From positions 1 to 64,000 of the forward strand of contig NZ_AAVU01000023.1 in assembly GCF_000169095.1 (NCBI RefSeq): 64,000 nt of DNA. The letters are read 5' to 3'. The translations under genes and the position numbers were made by a program. Positions within the stretch are counted from its first letter, which is position 1; every line of letters begins with the position of its first letter. This DNA comes from Lyngbya sp. PCC 8106 (GTDB taxonomy: Bacteria > Cyanobacteriota > Cyanobacteriia > Cyanobacteriales > Microcoleaceae). Under the pieces are notes generated by a model. That model was not told the DNA's origin and did not search any database. It saw only the letters and a list, made by a program, of their open reading frames with translations. This document shows positions 54,775 to 63,755 of the stretch, in pieces.

Positions 54775-56058
54775 ATGGTAAAAGTTAGTTTCTCAACCTC
54801 AACAACGTTTGAGGGCGATTTGAATGCTTTGGTTGAAAATGAACGGACGGCGCTAACGGTTCGTTTTGACCTCGATGAACCCGCACCTGCGGGGGGACTA
54901 AAAGTTTATGTTGATAGCGAGGTCGAACAAATTGTTAATCGCTTGGATTTAACCGGATTTGAATTTCGCCCGGTTGCGGAAAATATTGATCCATCGTCAA
55001 TTGATACCAACTCTGATAGTTCCGGCTTTTTTGTAACGGTTGATGAAGGAGCAACGACGGGGAGCTTTACGATTAATGTACTCGACAACCTCGAACCGGA
55101 CAGAGCTTTGCCAGAAATCCTCGATGGCTTGGTCGAATCTGAGTTTTCGCTCGTCGCGACCGATGGGGTAAATTCTGAAAATACAGAGTTGGCGGGCGAT
55201 CTCGGCGACTATACCCTTAACCCGGATGCGGCATCTTCTACGGTGTTATTTGCCGATGATGAAAGTCAGCTACCCGTCTCCGCTCCTCCCCTCAATCCGG
55301 GCTATGATGAAGCGGTGAGTGGAGATATTTCTACCGACCCCAACAACCCGTTAGAACTGCCATTATCGGAAGGAATCACCCCCCTATCGGCGACCACAAG
55401 CGACGGAGATCAGGAGTACGTTACCGTCACCATTCCCGAAGGCTTCCAACTCGACACGTTGGTTCTCGAATCCTTTTCTGAGAGCAACGTTGCTTTTATC
55501 GGGGTGCAAGAAGGCGATACCTTTACCGAACCCCTAAATGATTCTGCGGTTCGAGGAAACCTCTTGGGCTACGCTTTGTTTGGAGAACCCCGACAGGTGG
55601 GAACAGATATCCTCGATAACATTGCGCGGGGATGGGCGGCGATTGGTTTCGAGGGTGCATTACCCGGTGGAGTTTACACGTTTGCACTCCAACAAATTGG
55701 AATCTCCAGTGACTACACTTTAGCTTTCAATGTATCTGAATCCCCGGTAGAACCCACACCCGAAGCCGCCAATGATTTCCTCACGGGGGAGAATTTCTTG
55801 GGCGGAAGGGATACCGATACCATTACCGACTTTGATGTTACCTCAGACATGAATGGCTCACTTAGTTCCCCACGCGAAGCTTCCGGTTTGGCTGAAGGTG
55901 AAATGGCTTTTGAGGAGCTTTTGATTGCCGATAGCGATGCGGTCCCGGCGATTAGTGCGATAGAAACGGGAGAAACCTTGGCAATTGTTCAAGGTGTTGA
56001 CGCGGATGAATTCACCCCAAATTTGTTCGCAGTTGCGCCCGATATTTCTCTCGTTTAG
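54775..56058 (+). CDS. Calx-beta-like extracellular protein
   Basis: The start is set at the ATG at 54775 (MVKVSFSTSTTFEGDL); a longer frame from 54676 is less likely. The N-terminal half resembles Calx-beta-like domains (LVENERTALTVRFDLDEPAP). The C-terminus has one RTX-like loop (NDFLTGENFLGGRDTDTITD) and the ending ETGETLAIVQGVDADEF, typical of cyanobacterial exoproteins. The RTX part looks shortened by deletion. Probably exported by a type I route. Confidence 0.7.
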   Translation: MVKVSFSTSTTFEGDLNALVENERTALTVRFDLDEPAPAGGLKVYVDSEVEQIVNRLDLTGFEFRPVAENIDPSSIDTNSDSSGFFVTVDEGATTGSFTINVLDNLEPDRALPEILDGLVESEFSLVATDGVNSENTELAGDLGDYTLNPDAASSTVLFADDESQLPVSAPPLNPGYDEAVSGDISTDPNNPLELPLSEGITPLSATTSDGDQEYVTVTIPEGFQLDTLVLESFSESNVAFIGVQEGDTFTEPLNDSAVRGNLLGYALFGEPRQVGTDILDNIARGWAAIGFEGALPGGVYTFALQQIGISSDYTLAFNVSESPVEPTPEAANDFLTGENFLGGRDTDTITDFDVTSDMNGSLSSPREASGLAEGEMAFEELLIADSDAVPAISAIETGETLAIVQGVDADEFTPNLFAVAPDISLV

Positions 56059-56109
56059 TTGGTCGCCCCCTCCACATTTCCACAATTCTAGAGGGGGCGG
56101 TTTTAGATT

Positions 56110-57012
56110 TCACTCTTCTTCAAGAATCGCTTCCATTTTTTGAAGTAAGGTTATAACTCGCTTCCACTTCTTTGGGTTTTTCTCCCACAGTTTTGATTTG
56201 TTGAGGCGATGGTAAGTATCTCTGAGTTGAGTTTGAGGAGTATCTTGGTGTTGAGGAACCGACTGGAGTTCTTTGATGCGTTCCTTAATCTGGGTCAGGG
56301 AAAGATTTTCGCGCTGCGCCTCATTCAGTAGTTGCTTTCGGATTGTCTCATCTTTGAGTTGGGCAGCGGCTTTGGCTTTGGTGTATTCGATTTTCCCCGA
56401 GCGCAGAACGTCTAAAATCTCCTGGGGCAGTTTGAGCAGTGGTAGCTTGTTCCTAATAAAAGACTGCCAATTTTGCCCAACACTTTCAAAAACGGTCAAG
56501 ACCAACTCCACTTGAGGGCTACCTGTAACGTTACGGGTAACTTTTCCTTTGGCTTCATTATTCATCTGGTGAAGCAAAGAAACCACCTCGGGGACTGTAA
56601 TTTTTAAGGTCAGTGCAAGCAAAGCCAAAACGCCTTCGGTTTCCTCAATTGGGTTTAGATCCTCCCGTTCTAGGTTTTCAATCAAAGAAACAGCCAGAGC
56701 TTCTTCATTACTTAGTTCTCGGATAACAACAGGAATTGACTCTAGCTTCAGAAGTTGAACAGCCCGGTATCGACGTTCTCCAGCCACCAGTTCGTATTTT
56801 CCTCCTTGAACGGGCCGAACCAGTATAGGTTCAAGCAAACCGTATTCAGCAATGGAAGCCGAAAGCTGTTTAATTTTGTCCTCGTCGAAATACCGCCGGG
56901 GCTGAGAAGCTGGCAGAACAATTGCGCTCAGGGGTAAAGTTGAATCCCCCTCAGTTGAATCAGTGGGAATGTCCATTCCCAAGAACGCTTTGAGGTTGCC
57001 GCGCTTAACCAA
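56110..57012 (-). CDS. parB: ParB-family partition protein
   Basis: 300 residues. QPRRYFDEDKIKQLSASIAE, then LVAGERRYRAVQLL (box I) and LIENLEREDLNPIEE (box II) are diagnostic. A central HTH region and a C-terminal coiled region follow. It starts at a TTG (57012) overlapping the parA end by 8 bp; an internal ATG lies 14 codons in. It appears complete, but its partner ParA is not. Confidence 0.9.
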   Translation of the reverse strand: MVKRGNLKAFLGMDIPTDSTEGDSTLPLSAIVLPASQPRRYFDEDKIKQLSASIAEYGLLEPILVRPVQGGKYELVAGERRYRAVQLLKLESIPVVIRELSNEEALAVSLIENLEREDLNPIEETEGVLALLALTLKITVPEVVSLLHQMNNEAKGKVTRNVTGSPQVELVLTVFESVGQNWQSFIRNKLPLLKLPQEILDVLRSGKIEYTKAKAAAQLKDETIRKQLLNEAQRENLSLTQIKERIKELQSVPQHQDTPQTQLRDTYHRLNKSKLWEKNPKKWKRVITLLQKMEAILEEE

Positions 57013-57391
57013 GTTTCAACGCCTCCGAAAATAAATTGTTGTAGTCTTTTACCGCCGCTTTAGCACTCGGGTCAGACAATTCAAACGCCGTAGCTGGAGG
57101 ATCGCTAAGGCACTGTCTTTGATAAACAATTGAATTGAGGAGAAGAAATCTGGGATCGGAAGAAAGGAGTTCTTGGGCTTCTCTTAGTTGTAGGGTGTTC
57201 TTAACCGCCCGACTCAAGAACAATCCGGCTTGAGGTTTACCCCCTCGCATTTTCTGAATGTGTCGAATGATTTGCAAAATTTTATGACTGCTACTGACAT
57301 CCAAGCCAGAAGGTTGACAGGGAACGAAGGCAATATCACAAGCTCCCAAAATGGCTTTGGTAACTTCACTCAAACTTTTTGAACAACCCAC
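57005..57391 (-). pseudogene. parA: ParA-family ATPase, 5'-truncated
   Basis: The frame keeps the C-terminal half of ParA (LSEVTKAILGACDIAFVPCQ, PSGLDVSSSHKILQIIRHIQ, GLFLSRAVKNTLQLREAQEL). The N-terminal half with the Walker A KGGxGKS motif is absent. Upstream of 57391 no ParA sequence was found. Without ATP binding the partition system should not work unless a partner ParA exists elsewhere. Confidence 0.8.
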
Positions 57392-57714
57392 TCTTAAGCT
57401 GTTTATCTACTTCAGTATCCTTGACCCTATTTAGCTAGAACTACTCACCTGTAGCAATTAAAACCTCTGCATAAAGTTGACTGCTCACTCCCCAACCTGC
57501 TTGTTCGATTAAATCACTATCACTTCCCTAAAAAGTTCGTCTTCTCACATTTCACTCGCGCACGATTACTTTATCAGAAATAATTTAACTCATTTGTTTA
57601 ATGCTTCTGAAATCTACAAATTATCAAACAGATTTATACTCCCTTTTTCAGTAAGAACAATGAAAATTTAACAGAGAGCAGTAAACTAATTTATACATCC
57701 CGTTCAAGTCAATA
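57392..57714. other. Intergenic stretch, no gene seen
   Basis: About 320 bp AT-rich DNA between truncated parA and the ISL3-like remnant. It may contain the boundary of the deletion that removed the parA start. Confidence 0.4.
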
Positions 57715-58266
57715 TAGAAAAACTGATGCCAAATGCTCAGATAGTAGCAGATAGATTTCATGTAATGAAGTCAGTTAATCAAGAATTAGATCTAAAAAGA
57801 AAAGCCGAGAAAAGACGGGTGGAAAACTTGAAAAATTCCACAGAAAAAAACGAAAATTAGAAGGGTTAAAAAACAGCAAGTATCCACTACTTAAAAAGAA
57901 AGAAAAACTGAATGAAGATGAGAAAAATAAATTAAAAGAAATTCAACAAACCGCACCAGAATTAATGGAAATGTATAAAAGAAAAGAGCAGCTAAGAGAT
58001 CTATTTGAAAGTCCTATTACAGCCAACGATGCTTTGTGGGATCTCATCGAATGGCTGGAATTATCTGCTGATTATTTCCCGAAAAGTTGTCAAACCATAA
58101 AAAGATGGATGAGCGAAATTTTAGCTTATTTTAATTGCCGAACAACTCAAGGAGCCGTAGAAGGTATAAATCAAAAAATTAAACTCATAAAAAGAAGAGC
58201 TTACGGGCTAACTAATTTTGACAACTTTAGAAGAAGAGTTTTGTTAAATTGGCATTTTTGCTATTA
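57715..58266 (+). pseudogene. ISL3-family transposase, C-terminal half, frameshifted
   Basis: MPNAQIVADRFHVMKSVNQE (DDE region) is followed by a frame change near 57845. The rest (TAPELMEMYKRKEQLRDLFE, IKRWMSEILAYFNCRTTQGA, VEGINQKIKLIKRRAYGLTN) continues to 58266, with the catalytic Glu in VEGINQKIK. The N-terminal half and the left terminus are missing. This is typical of ISL3 (DDE_Tnp_ISL3) transposases. Confidence 0.85.
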
Positions 58267-58320
58267 ATTTATCATACTCAGTCTAGAAGAGCCGTATTTT
58301 TAAACAGCAACAACCCTGAA

Positions 58321-58683
58321 TCATGGGCATCGGTAACGCACAAATCCAGGTTTACCGTTGGTTAAATCTGTCAAAGACTTTTGATCATCTGAGAGCTGAA
58401 AATATCTGTCGGAAATCCAAGTTTCCCCTTCGCCAGACAATTCAATGCTTAACTCAAGGTCAGAATTACCATGAGCGACAACAGAACGAACAGAGCCTTC
58501 ACTTTCATAAAACTCAACACGGTCTGCACTAATGATGAGCTTTCCTTCAGATGAACGAGAACTACAGCTTTCCAAATCTAAGTCCCACTTCCCCCGAAAC
58601 TGAGCCGGGATGGTTTGTTGCTGAGGAGCCGCCGTTGCAATGCCAGTGGTAAGCGTCAAGATAAGTGTCAATAGTTTAATCAT
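58321..58683 (-). CDS. Small secreted protein (120 aa)
   Basis: A signal peptide (MIKLLTLILTLTTGIATAAP) is followed by IPAQFRGKWDLDLESCSSRS and DRVEFYESEGSVRSVVA. Two Cys (one near the end) could form a disulfide. It resembles small periplasmic lipocalin-like or YbbD-like proteins only loosely. No neighbour relation is evident. Confidence 0.65.
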   Translation of the reverse strand: MIKLLTLILTLTTGIATAAPQQQTIPAQFRGKWDLDLESCSSRSSEGKLIISADRVEFYESEGSVRSVVAHGNSDLELSIELSGEGETWISDRYFQLSDDQKSLTDLTNGKPGFVRYRCP

Positions 58684-58799
58684 TTGATGGGTTCTTCAAT
58701 ATCTGGGCTTGTAATTGTTAATTGTAATGACCTGTAATCATAAATTCTCGACTCACATTAGGCATCATGTAGATAACAATCATCTGTAAGTTCTTTAAC

Positions 58800-59162
58800 T
58801 TGATTTACCGTCTAACCGCTGATTTTGTTGTCCTCATCCATTTGGCGTTCATCTTATTCGCTTCCCTGGGAGGATTGTTGGTACTGAAGTATCCTCGTTG
58901 TGCGCTTCTCCATCTGCCTGCCTTGACCTGGGCTGTACTCCTAACTCTCTTCGGTTGGGTATGTCCCCTCACACCATTAGAAAACTGGCTCAGAGAACGT
59001 GGTGGAATGAGCGGTTATGATACCAGTTTTATCGAACACTATATCCTGCCTATAATTTACCCTGGAGAACTAACACGAACAATACAAATCTTCTTAGGTA
59101 TGTTGCTATTAGTTATCAATCTAGGTATTTATGGGTCTCGTATCCTCAAAACTAAGGATTGA
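58800..59162 (+). CDS. DUF2784 membrane protein
   Basis: 120 residues with three or four membrane helices (LIHLAFILFASLGGLLVL, WAVLLTLFGWVCPLTPLENW, LPIIYPGELTRTIQIFLGML). The start is a TTG at 58800. It is the intact parent of the broken inverted copy at 7237-7647 and preserves the empty site of the MITE there (around 59101-59110). Function unknown. Confidence 0.85.
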   Translation: MIYRLTADFVVLIHLAFILFASLGGLLVLKYPRCALLHLPALTWAVLLTLFGWVCPLTPLENWLRERGGMSGYDTSFIEHYILPIIYPGELTRTIQIFLGMLLLVINLGIYGSRILKTKD

Positions 59163-59506
59163 AAAGTACGTTAGTCTGTTACTATTCTAGAGTCTAGAGT
59201 CTAGAGTCAAAAACATGGCTTGATCGTAGCGTTCTTGGACAAAGTAGAGTAGTAACTTAGTTATTGAGGATCTTAGCGGTATAATGCTTTTCTAGTTGTT
59301 TTAAAAAACAACTATGGATTTTTGTTAAGTTTTGAATTAAATATTAAATGTTAGAGTTAAACTGCTGGTCAAGAGCATCAGGGTGAAAATTAAGTTTATT
59401 TTTTGTTGTTCTCATAGAACTGCAATTAGGAAGTGGCTTGGAAATCCTTAAAGATTTGGATTGAAGCTTGGCTGAAAATTGATGGAAAATTTAATTGTAT
59501 AATGCC
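59163..59506. other. Intergenic stretch
   Basis: AT-rich. A short CTAGAGT tandem (59188-59205) is present. No gene is seen. Confidence 0.4.
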
Positions 59507-60175
59507 ATGAAAAAAACAATATTATTTACCCTTGTTAGCTTGGTTGGCATAGCTGTAGAAACTCTGTTTGTTGAACCCACTCAAGCAGCCCTGCTTACTT
59601 ATCGCTTTCAAGCAACTGTAACCGATTTTTATTTTACAGAAAGGATCAAAGAATACCCAACTACAGATTTAGCTGCTTTAAACCTGATTAATATTGGCGA
59701 CATAATCAAAGGTGAATATCGTTTTGACCCCAATAACTTTGTTACTCTTCCCACAGGATTACAACTGGATAATTCGCCCGGAACGGGAGTGACTGCAAGT
59801 GTTGAAAACTACACTTTTAAGACAATTTCAGGAGCTGCGCCAGTTGGATATAATATTGCTTTTCCCGGTGATGGTAGTGACTTCTTAACTGTGGGCATCG
59901 TAGAAGTTAATAATTTAATCAAAACTGATGGAATTTAAGGCTCATACCGTTTATCTTATAGCAGTATGGAACTGAGGAATTTCAGTGCTTTTAACCTCGG
60001 TAATTTTACAATTACTTCGGCTTTATTTGAACCACAGGATGTAGAAGATGGTATTCCAGATTTTTTTATTAACTCTAAAGTCACAAAAATATCAGTGCCA
60101 GAACCATCTTTAGCTATTGGACTTTTAGTTTTTGGTATCTTCGGTAAACTATTTGGCTATAGACAAAAACTCTAG
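59507..60175 (+). pseudogene. PEP-CTERM protein gene with in-frame TAA
   Basis: Signal peptide (MKKTILFTLVSLVGIAVETL, Ala-rich cleavage near PTQAA), then a beta-rich body (LTYRFQATVTDFYF). A TAA (59936-59938) interrupts the frame, which then reads on as GSYRLSYSSMELRNFSAFNL and ends VPEPSLAIGLLVFGIFGKLF with basic residues: a PEP-CTERM sorting signal (exosortase substrate). If the TAA is real, the secreted body lacks its anchoring signal. No exosortase is in the window. Confidence 0.75.
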
Positions 60176-60270
60176 TTTTACGCTTAGAAATATTGTGGAG
60201 GTGGAGCCAATGATTGTTCTATTTAATGAAGGAAACTACCACGTCTAGCTATCAGCCTTCATAAACGGCA

Positions 60271-60320
60271 AACACCTCTGCAAGTCGCACGTCAACCCAT
60301 TGACTCTTGCAGGGGTTATT
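60271..60320. terminator. Hairpin with T-run
   Basis: AACACCTCTGCAAG and CTTGCAGGGGTT pair imperfectly around a 20-base loop, followed by TATTATTTG. It fits a terminator for the PEP-CTERM gene 96 bp upstream. Confidence 0.4.
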
Positions 60321-60484
60321 ATTTGTGTTCTGCGCTTGGAAGCTGAAATCTTTATCTGTTAGGGGTTGTAGCGGTCTATGGTTTTCTAACTGCTGCAAGG
60401 GTAAACAAAAAATTTTTTTCAAAATTCATAAAATTGACATCTTTAACTGATAGATCCTCAGTAGAACATTAGAGGTACAATTTT

Positions 60485-60748
60485 ATGGGTTGGTTTTTCT
60501 CTGTTTTAATTATCTGTGCAAGCCTTGCTTCTCTTGCTGGGGCTGGGAATCAAAAAGGAAACTCTAGAAATAATCGATCAACTTTTCATAAATCAGTAAT
60601 ATACGGAAACAATAACAGCAGATCTAGTACCGCTATTTATGGTGGTGCTGTTTCCAGTAGTAGTTGTGGTGGTAGTTCTTCCAGTAGTAGTTGTGGTGGT
60701 AGTTCTTCCAGTGGTAGTTGTGGTGGTGGTGGTTACGGTGGATGTTAA
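60485..60748 (+). CDS. Ser/Gly/Cys-repeat small protein (87 aa)
   Basis: A hydrophobic start (MGWFFSVLIICASLASLAGA) is followed by a short polar region and a tail of SSSSCGG units repeated three times, then GGGGYGGC. The tail is similar in composition to Cys/Ser/Gly-rich azole-forming peptide cores such as microcin B17, but no cyclodehydratase is present. It may instead be a secreted low-complexity protein. ATG context weak. Confidence 0.5.
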   Translation: MGWFFSVLIICASLASLAGAGNQKGNSRNNRSTFHKSVIYGNNNSRSSTAIYGGAVSSSSCGGSSSSSSCGGSSSSGSCGGGGYGGC

Positions 60749-60843
60749 TCAAGATTTCACTCATTAATTAATAACAAATCAACTGAGACGTTCCCATAGC
60801 GCCTCTATTTTGCTTGATAGCAATGCAGTATTGCAGTGATGCC

Positions 60844-60893
60844 TTACTGATTGCAGCAGGCGCAGTATGTCAATCAATCATCCTTTACTCCTT
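60844..60893. repeat. Direct repeat, left copy
   Basis: About 48 bp (TTACTGATTGCAG...TTTACTCCTT) similar to 61511-61555. The pair flanks the small membrane protein gene and touches the integrase remnant. Possible former attachment-type or dispersed repeat. Confidence 0.5.
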
Positions 60894-61050
60894 GCTGTGA
60901 GAGGTATTCATCCAACAGCACCCTCACGACTTCAGCACATTGACCCAGGCATAAGTCAATAATCTAACAGTAAAATGACTATAGTGTAGTTTAAGTTGTT
61001 AGGGAGCTTTCTGAGTTACGAATAGGGATCTTCTAGAGAGGTTTGAATCG

Positions 61051-61461
61051 ATGAGACGTCCTACAAACGTTACGATTATCGCCATTTTGCAGGTAATTAG
61101 CGGCATTTTTAACCTGGTCGATTGTTTCATTTGGCTGTTAATTGGAGGTGTCGGTGGTGTTATTGTTTCGGCAATTGGCGGGTCAGGGCTTGCTGCAATA
61201 TTCGGTGGATTCTTTATTATCTTCGCCTCGATTAGTTTAGCACTCGGACTGATGTCTTTTGTTTTGAGTTTGAGTTTATTGCAACTTAGAGGATGGGCTT
61301 GGATTGGAACGGTAATTGTCCATATTGTCGCCTTGATGATGGAGGTGACGAAGTTGCTGGGTAGCGGTGGAGTTGCGGTGAATTATCTAACCGTTGGCTT
61401 CGCGATCGTAATTCTTTACTATCTGATGCGACCCGAGGTTAAACAGGCATTTAGAGTTTGA
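61051..61461 (+). CDS. Four-helix membrane protein (136 aa)
   Basis: Four membrane helices (about 9-38, 45-65, 72-92, 108-126), Gly/Ile-rich, with LSLSLLQLRGWAWIGTVIVH between. The basic start (MRRPTNVTIIA) and basic end fit a small integral membrane protein of unknown function. Similar small proteins are common in cyanobacteria. Confidence 0.65.
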   Translation: MRRPTNVTIIAILQVISGIFNLVDCFIWLLIGGVGGVIVSAIGGSGLAAIFGGFFIIFASISLALGLMSFVLSLSLLQLRGWAWIGTVIVHIVALMMEVTKLLGSGGVAVNYLTVGFAIVILYYLMRPEVKQAFRV

Positions 61462-61510
61462 GTCGGCAGCAAGTGCCATGTCTAACTTGAGGTAAAATTG
61501 CAGTAGATAC

Positions 61511-61555
61511 TTACTGATTGCAGTAACGCAGTACATCAATCATCCTTTACTCCTT
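61511..61555. repeat. Direct repeat, right copy
   Basis: Matches 60844-60893 with a few gaps. The 3' end of the integrase remnant falls within it (stop at 61540). Confidence 0.5.
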
Positions 61556-62013
61556 TTTTCAACCCAGGCGATCGCATTATCGGGCAAATACACCGTTCTA
61601 TCCTTTCCACCTTTCCCCTGTCGGATGGATAACGCCCCCGTTTCCGGGGTAAAATCCTGTAACCCTAACTTCACCACTGCTGTACTGTAGCTCTCTGCAT
61701 CCATCAACTTCAGTTTTCGGGCTTCTTGTAGCACCCGCCGCAACGCCGCTATCATCTTCTTGACTGTCACCGGAGCATGACGTTCTAACAAAACGGCTTG
61801 AACCGCTGCCGTGTGTTGATACCTTAAAGCAGCCCAGTCCAGGGTATCGGCATCACATTCACCATTGGTCAGAATTGAAGCGATCGCATCGAGAGACTGT
61901 TTCATTGTTGGTCGGGAGCCAGACCCCAAACTTCTAAGGTACACCGCCGCTGGATGTAGGGTCAAGGGTAAGGGAGCGCTCAGAGCCAGTGTAGCCGTAA
62001 AGGTGGGCTGCAT
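61540..62013 (-). pseudogene. Tyrosine recombinase remnant with internal deletion
   Basis: The N-terminal SAM-like part is present (MKQSLDAIASILTNGECDAD, ALRRVLQEARKLKLM). After SYSTAVV the frame jumps directly to KLGLQDFTPETGALSIRQGK, so the segment with the first catalytic Arg is missing. The end (RTVYLPDNAIAWVEKRSKG) stops before the HxxR and Tyr region. The protein cannot recombine. Confidence 0.75.
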
Positions 62014-62105
62014 TTACTTATTAAAAGTACAGTTCTAAATATTCATTTTTTCACAGAAATGACACTTTTGTTTAACGCCAATAATACCCGGATTGTATTA
62101 CGCTC

Positions 62106-62135
62106 TTGACAGTTTGTAGTATATTAATGTAGTAT
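62106..62135 (+). promoter_or_regulatory. Sigma70-type promoter, tentative
   Basis: TTGACA (62106-62111), an 18-bp spacer and TAGTAT (62130-62135), with a repeated TGTAGTATAT around the -10. It is placed to transcribe the RNA ligase about 260 bp downstream. An intervening short frame with a good Shine-Dalgarno (ATG at 62282, 16 codons) may be a leader or a remnant. Confidence 0.4.
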
Positions 62136-63275
62136 ATATGCAACAGGGTAATACAGGACTCGAATCTGCTTACTCAGGGGATGCTGCTTAGTTGGATGAG
62201 TGCCATTTCAGAAAAAATGGCTCGAACCGATGAGGGAATAACAGGTAGAACTTGACAAACTGAATTTCGGAGGTAATTTTAATGATGTTCGCAATTCAAA
62301 TTTTAACAAAAATTAACTTGAGTTTATTGTAGTTTCAATGATGTTTAAATCAGCAAAAAAATTAACAAATTAAAAATCAAAAATGGGAGTAACAGAATGG
62401 CAGATAGAAAATTAGCAACCATTCAAAAAATTGTAGATATTAAACCGATTTTAAATGCAGATACTATTGAAGTCGCAAAAATAAAAAATTGGAATGTGGT
62501 TACAAAGAAAGGTGAATATCTAGTTGGAGATTTGTGTATTTACTGTGAAATTGATTCATTTTTACCAATTAAAGATGAGTTTGAATTTTTAAGAAAAAGT
62601 AGTTATAAAAAATTACCGGATGGTTCAGAGGGATTTCGGTTACGCACTGTAAAACTTCGAGGTCAAGTCAGTCAAGGTTTGGTATTACCAACCTCTATCT
62701 TAGACTCATCGGATTCCCTAGAGATTGGTAAGGATGTTACTGATTGCTTAGGGATTAAAAAATATGCACCTCCGATACCTGCTAATTTAGCAGGTAAAGT
62801 TAAAGGTCAATATCCAAGCTTTATTCCAAAAACGGGAGGTGATCGCATTCAAAACTTAGTTGAAGATTACGATCAAATCAAAGAACAAGACTTTTACGTA
62901 ACAGAAAAATTAGAAGGCTGTAGTGTCACTTATTATTATCGAGATGGTAAATTTGGGGTCTGCTCAAGAAATTTAGATTTACTAGAAGATGAAAATAACA
63001 TTCTATGGCAAATAGCTCGGAAAAGTAAAGTTGAAGAAAAAATCAAACCTTTAGATCAGAATATTGCTATTCAAGGCGAACTGATTGGGCCAGGAATTCA
63101 AGGAAATATTTACAAATTAAATGAGCATCAATTTAAAGTATTTTCGATTTACTCAATTGATGAAGCTCGTTATTTTAATTTTAATGAATTGAACTCTATT
63201 TTGTATAAAACTGAATTAGACAGGAGTTTAAAACCTATTGAGACCGTCCCATTATTAGAGGGTATATACCAACTA

Positions 63276-63428
63276 TAGCACTACGCATAAAGGTTAGGAC
63301 ATTTCTAAATCCTAGAATCCTCTCTTGGTGCGCGTTCCCTAGCGCCCGCAGGTGGCGCGGGTTCGCACCGCTTTCATAGTCTGCTGTTCCCTGTTCCCTG
63401 TTCCCTGTTCCCGATTCAAGTAGCGCTA
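63276..63428. mobile_element. 153-bp MITE with nested palindrome
   Basis: Same ends and interior as the element at 7293-7395 (TAGCACTAC...GTAGCGCTA), flanked by TA (63274-63275 and 63429-63430). It differs by a 51-bp insertion (63322-63372) and by four tandem TGTTCCC heptamers near 63384-63411. Confidence 0.85.
63322..63372. mobile_element. 51-bp palindromic element nested in the MITE
   Basis: Absent from the 103-bp MITE copy. It shares CTCTTGGTGCGCGTT and TCGCACCGCT ends with the 53-bp insertion in the nucleotidyltransferase gene (5255-5307), but its centre differs. A GC-rich, hairpin-forming small transposable repeat. Confidence 0.75.
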
Positions 63429-63755
63429 TACCACTAACCATAGATGATTTACTTAAAATGGCGGATGGGAAGTCAAAGATTAATCGAGAAGTGGATCGAG
63501 AAGGCTTGTTTTTGTATTCAATGACAACAGATCTAAAATTCAAAGTAATTTCAAACAAATATTTACTAAAATCAGACCTTTAAGTGTAGTTTTTTTGTGC
63601 CAGCCTTTATTCCAGGTCTTTTCTGTGATTGTTTATAAGGATTTGAAAACAAATCTGGATTGATGAGTGTGACTAAATTACTCTGTAGGTCTAGTGAGCC
63701 AAATATTGTGTTCAAAAATACAGGGGTCTTGGGTGTGAGCCATGTTGAACTCAGT

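Larger units (their letters stand above)
62397..63583 (+). pseudogene. RNA ligase (DRB0094-type) interrupted by a MITE
   Basis: The N-terminal OB-like part (ADRKLATIQKIVDIKPILNA) is followed by the nucleotidyltransferase domain with active Lys in EKLEG (Lys171), FGVCSRNLDL and AIQGELIGPG. After GIYQL the gene is cut by a 153-bp MITE (63276-63428) with TA duplication. Removing element plus one TA (155 bp) leaves 344 codons and restores PLTIDDLLKMADGKSKINRE, EGLFLYSM and KFKVISNKYLLKSDL. The interrupted product ends at 63278, losing about 50 residues. DRB0094-type ligases act in RNA repair. Confidence 0.85.

Noticed and set aside
63235..63558. Minus-strand 107-codon frame
   Set aside because: It runs through the MITE and nested palindrome and the antisense of the RNA ligase; the ALGNAHQER peptide arises from the repeat.
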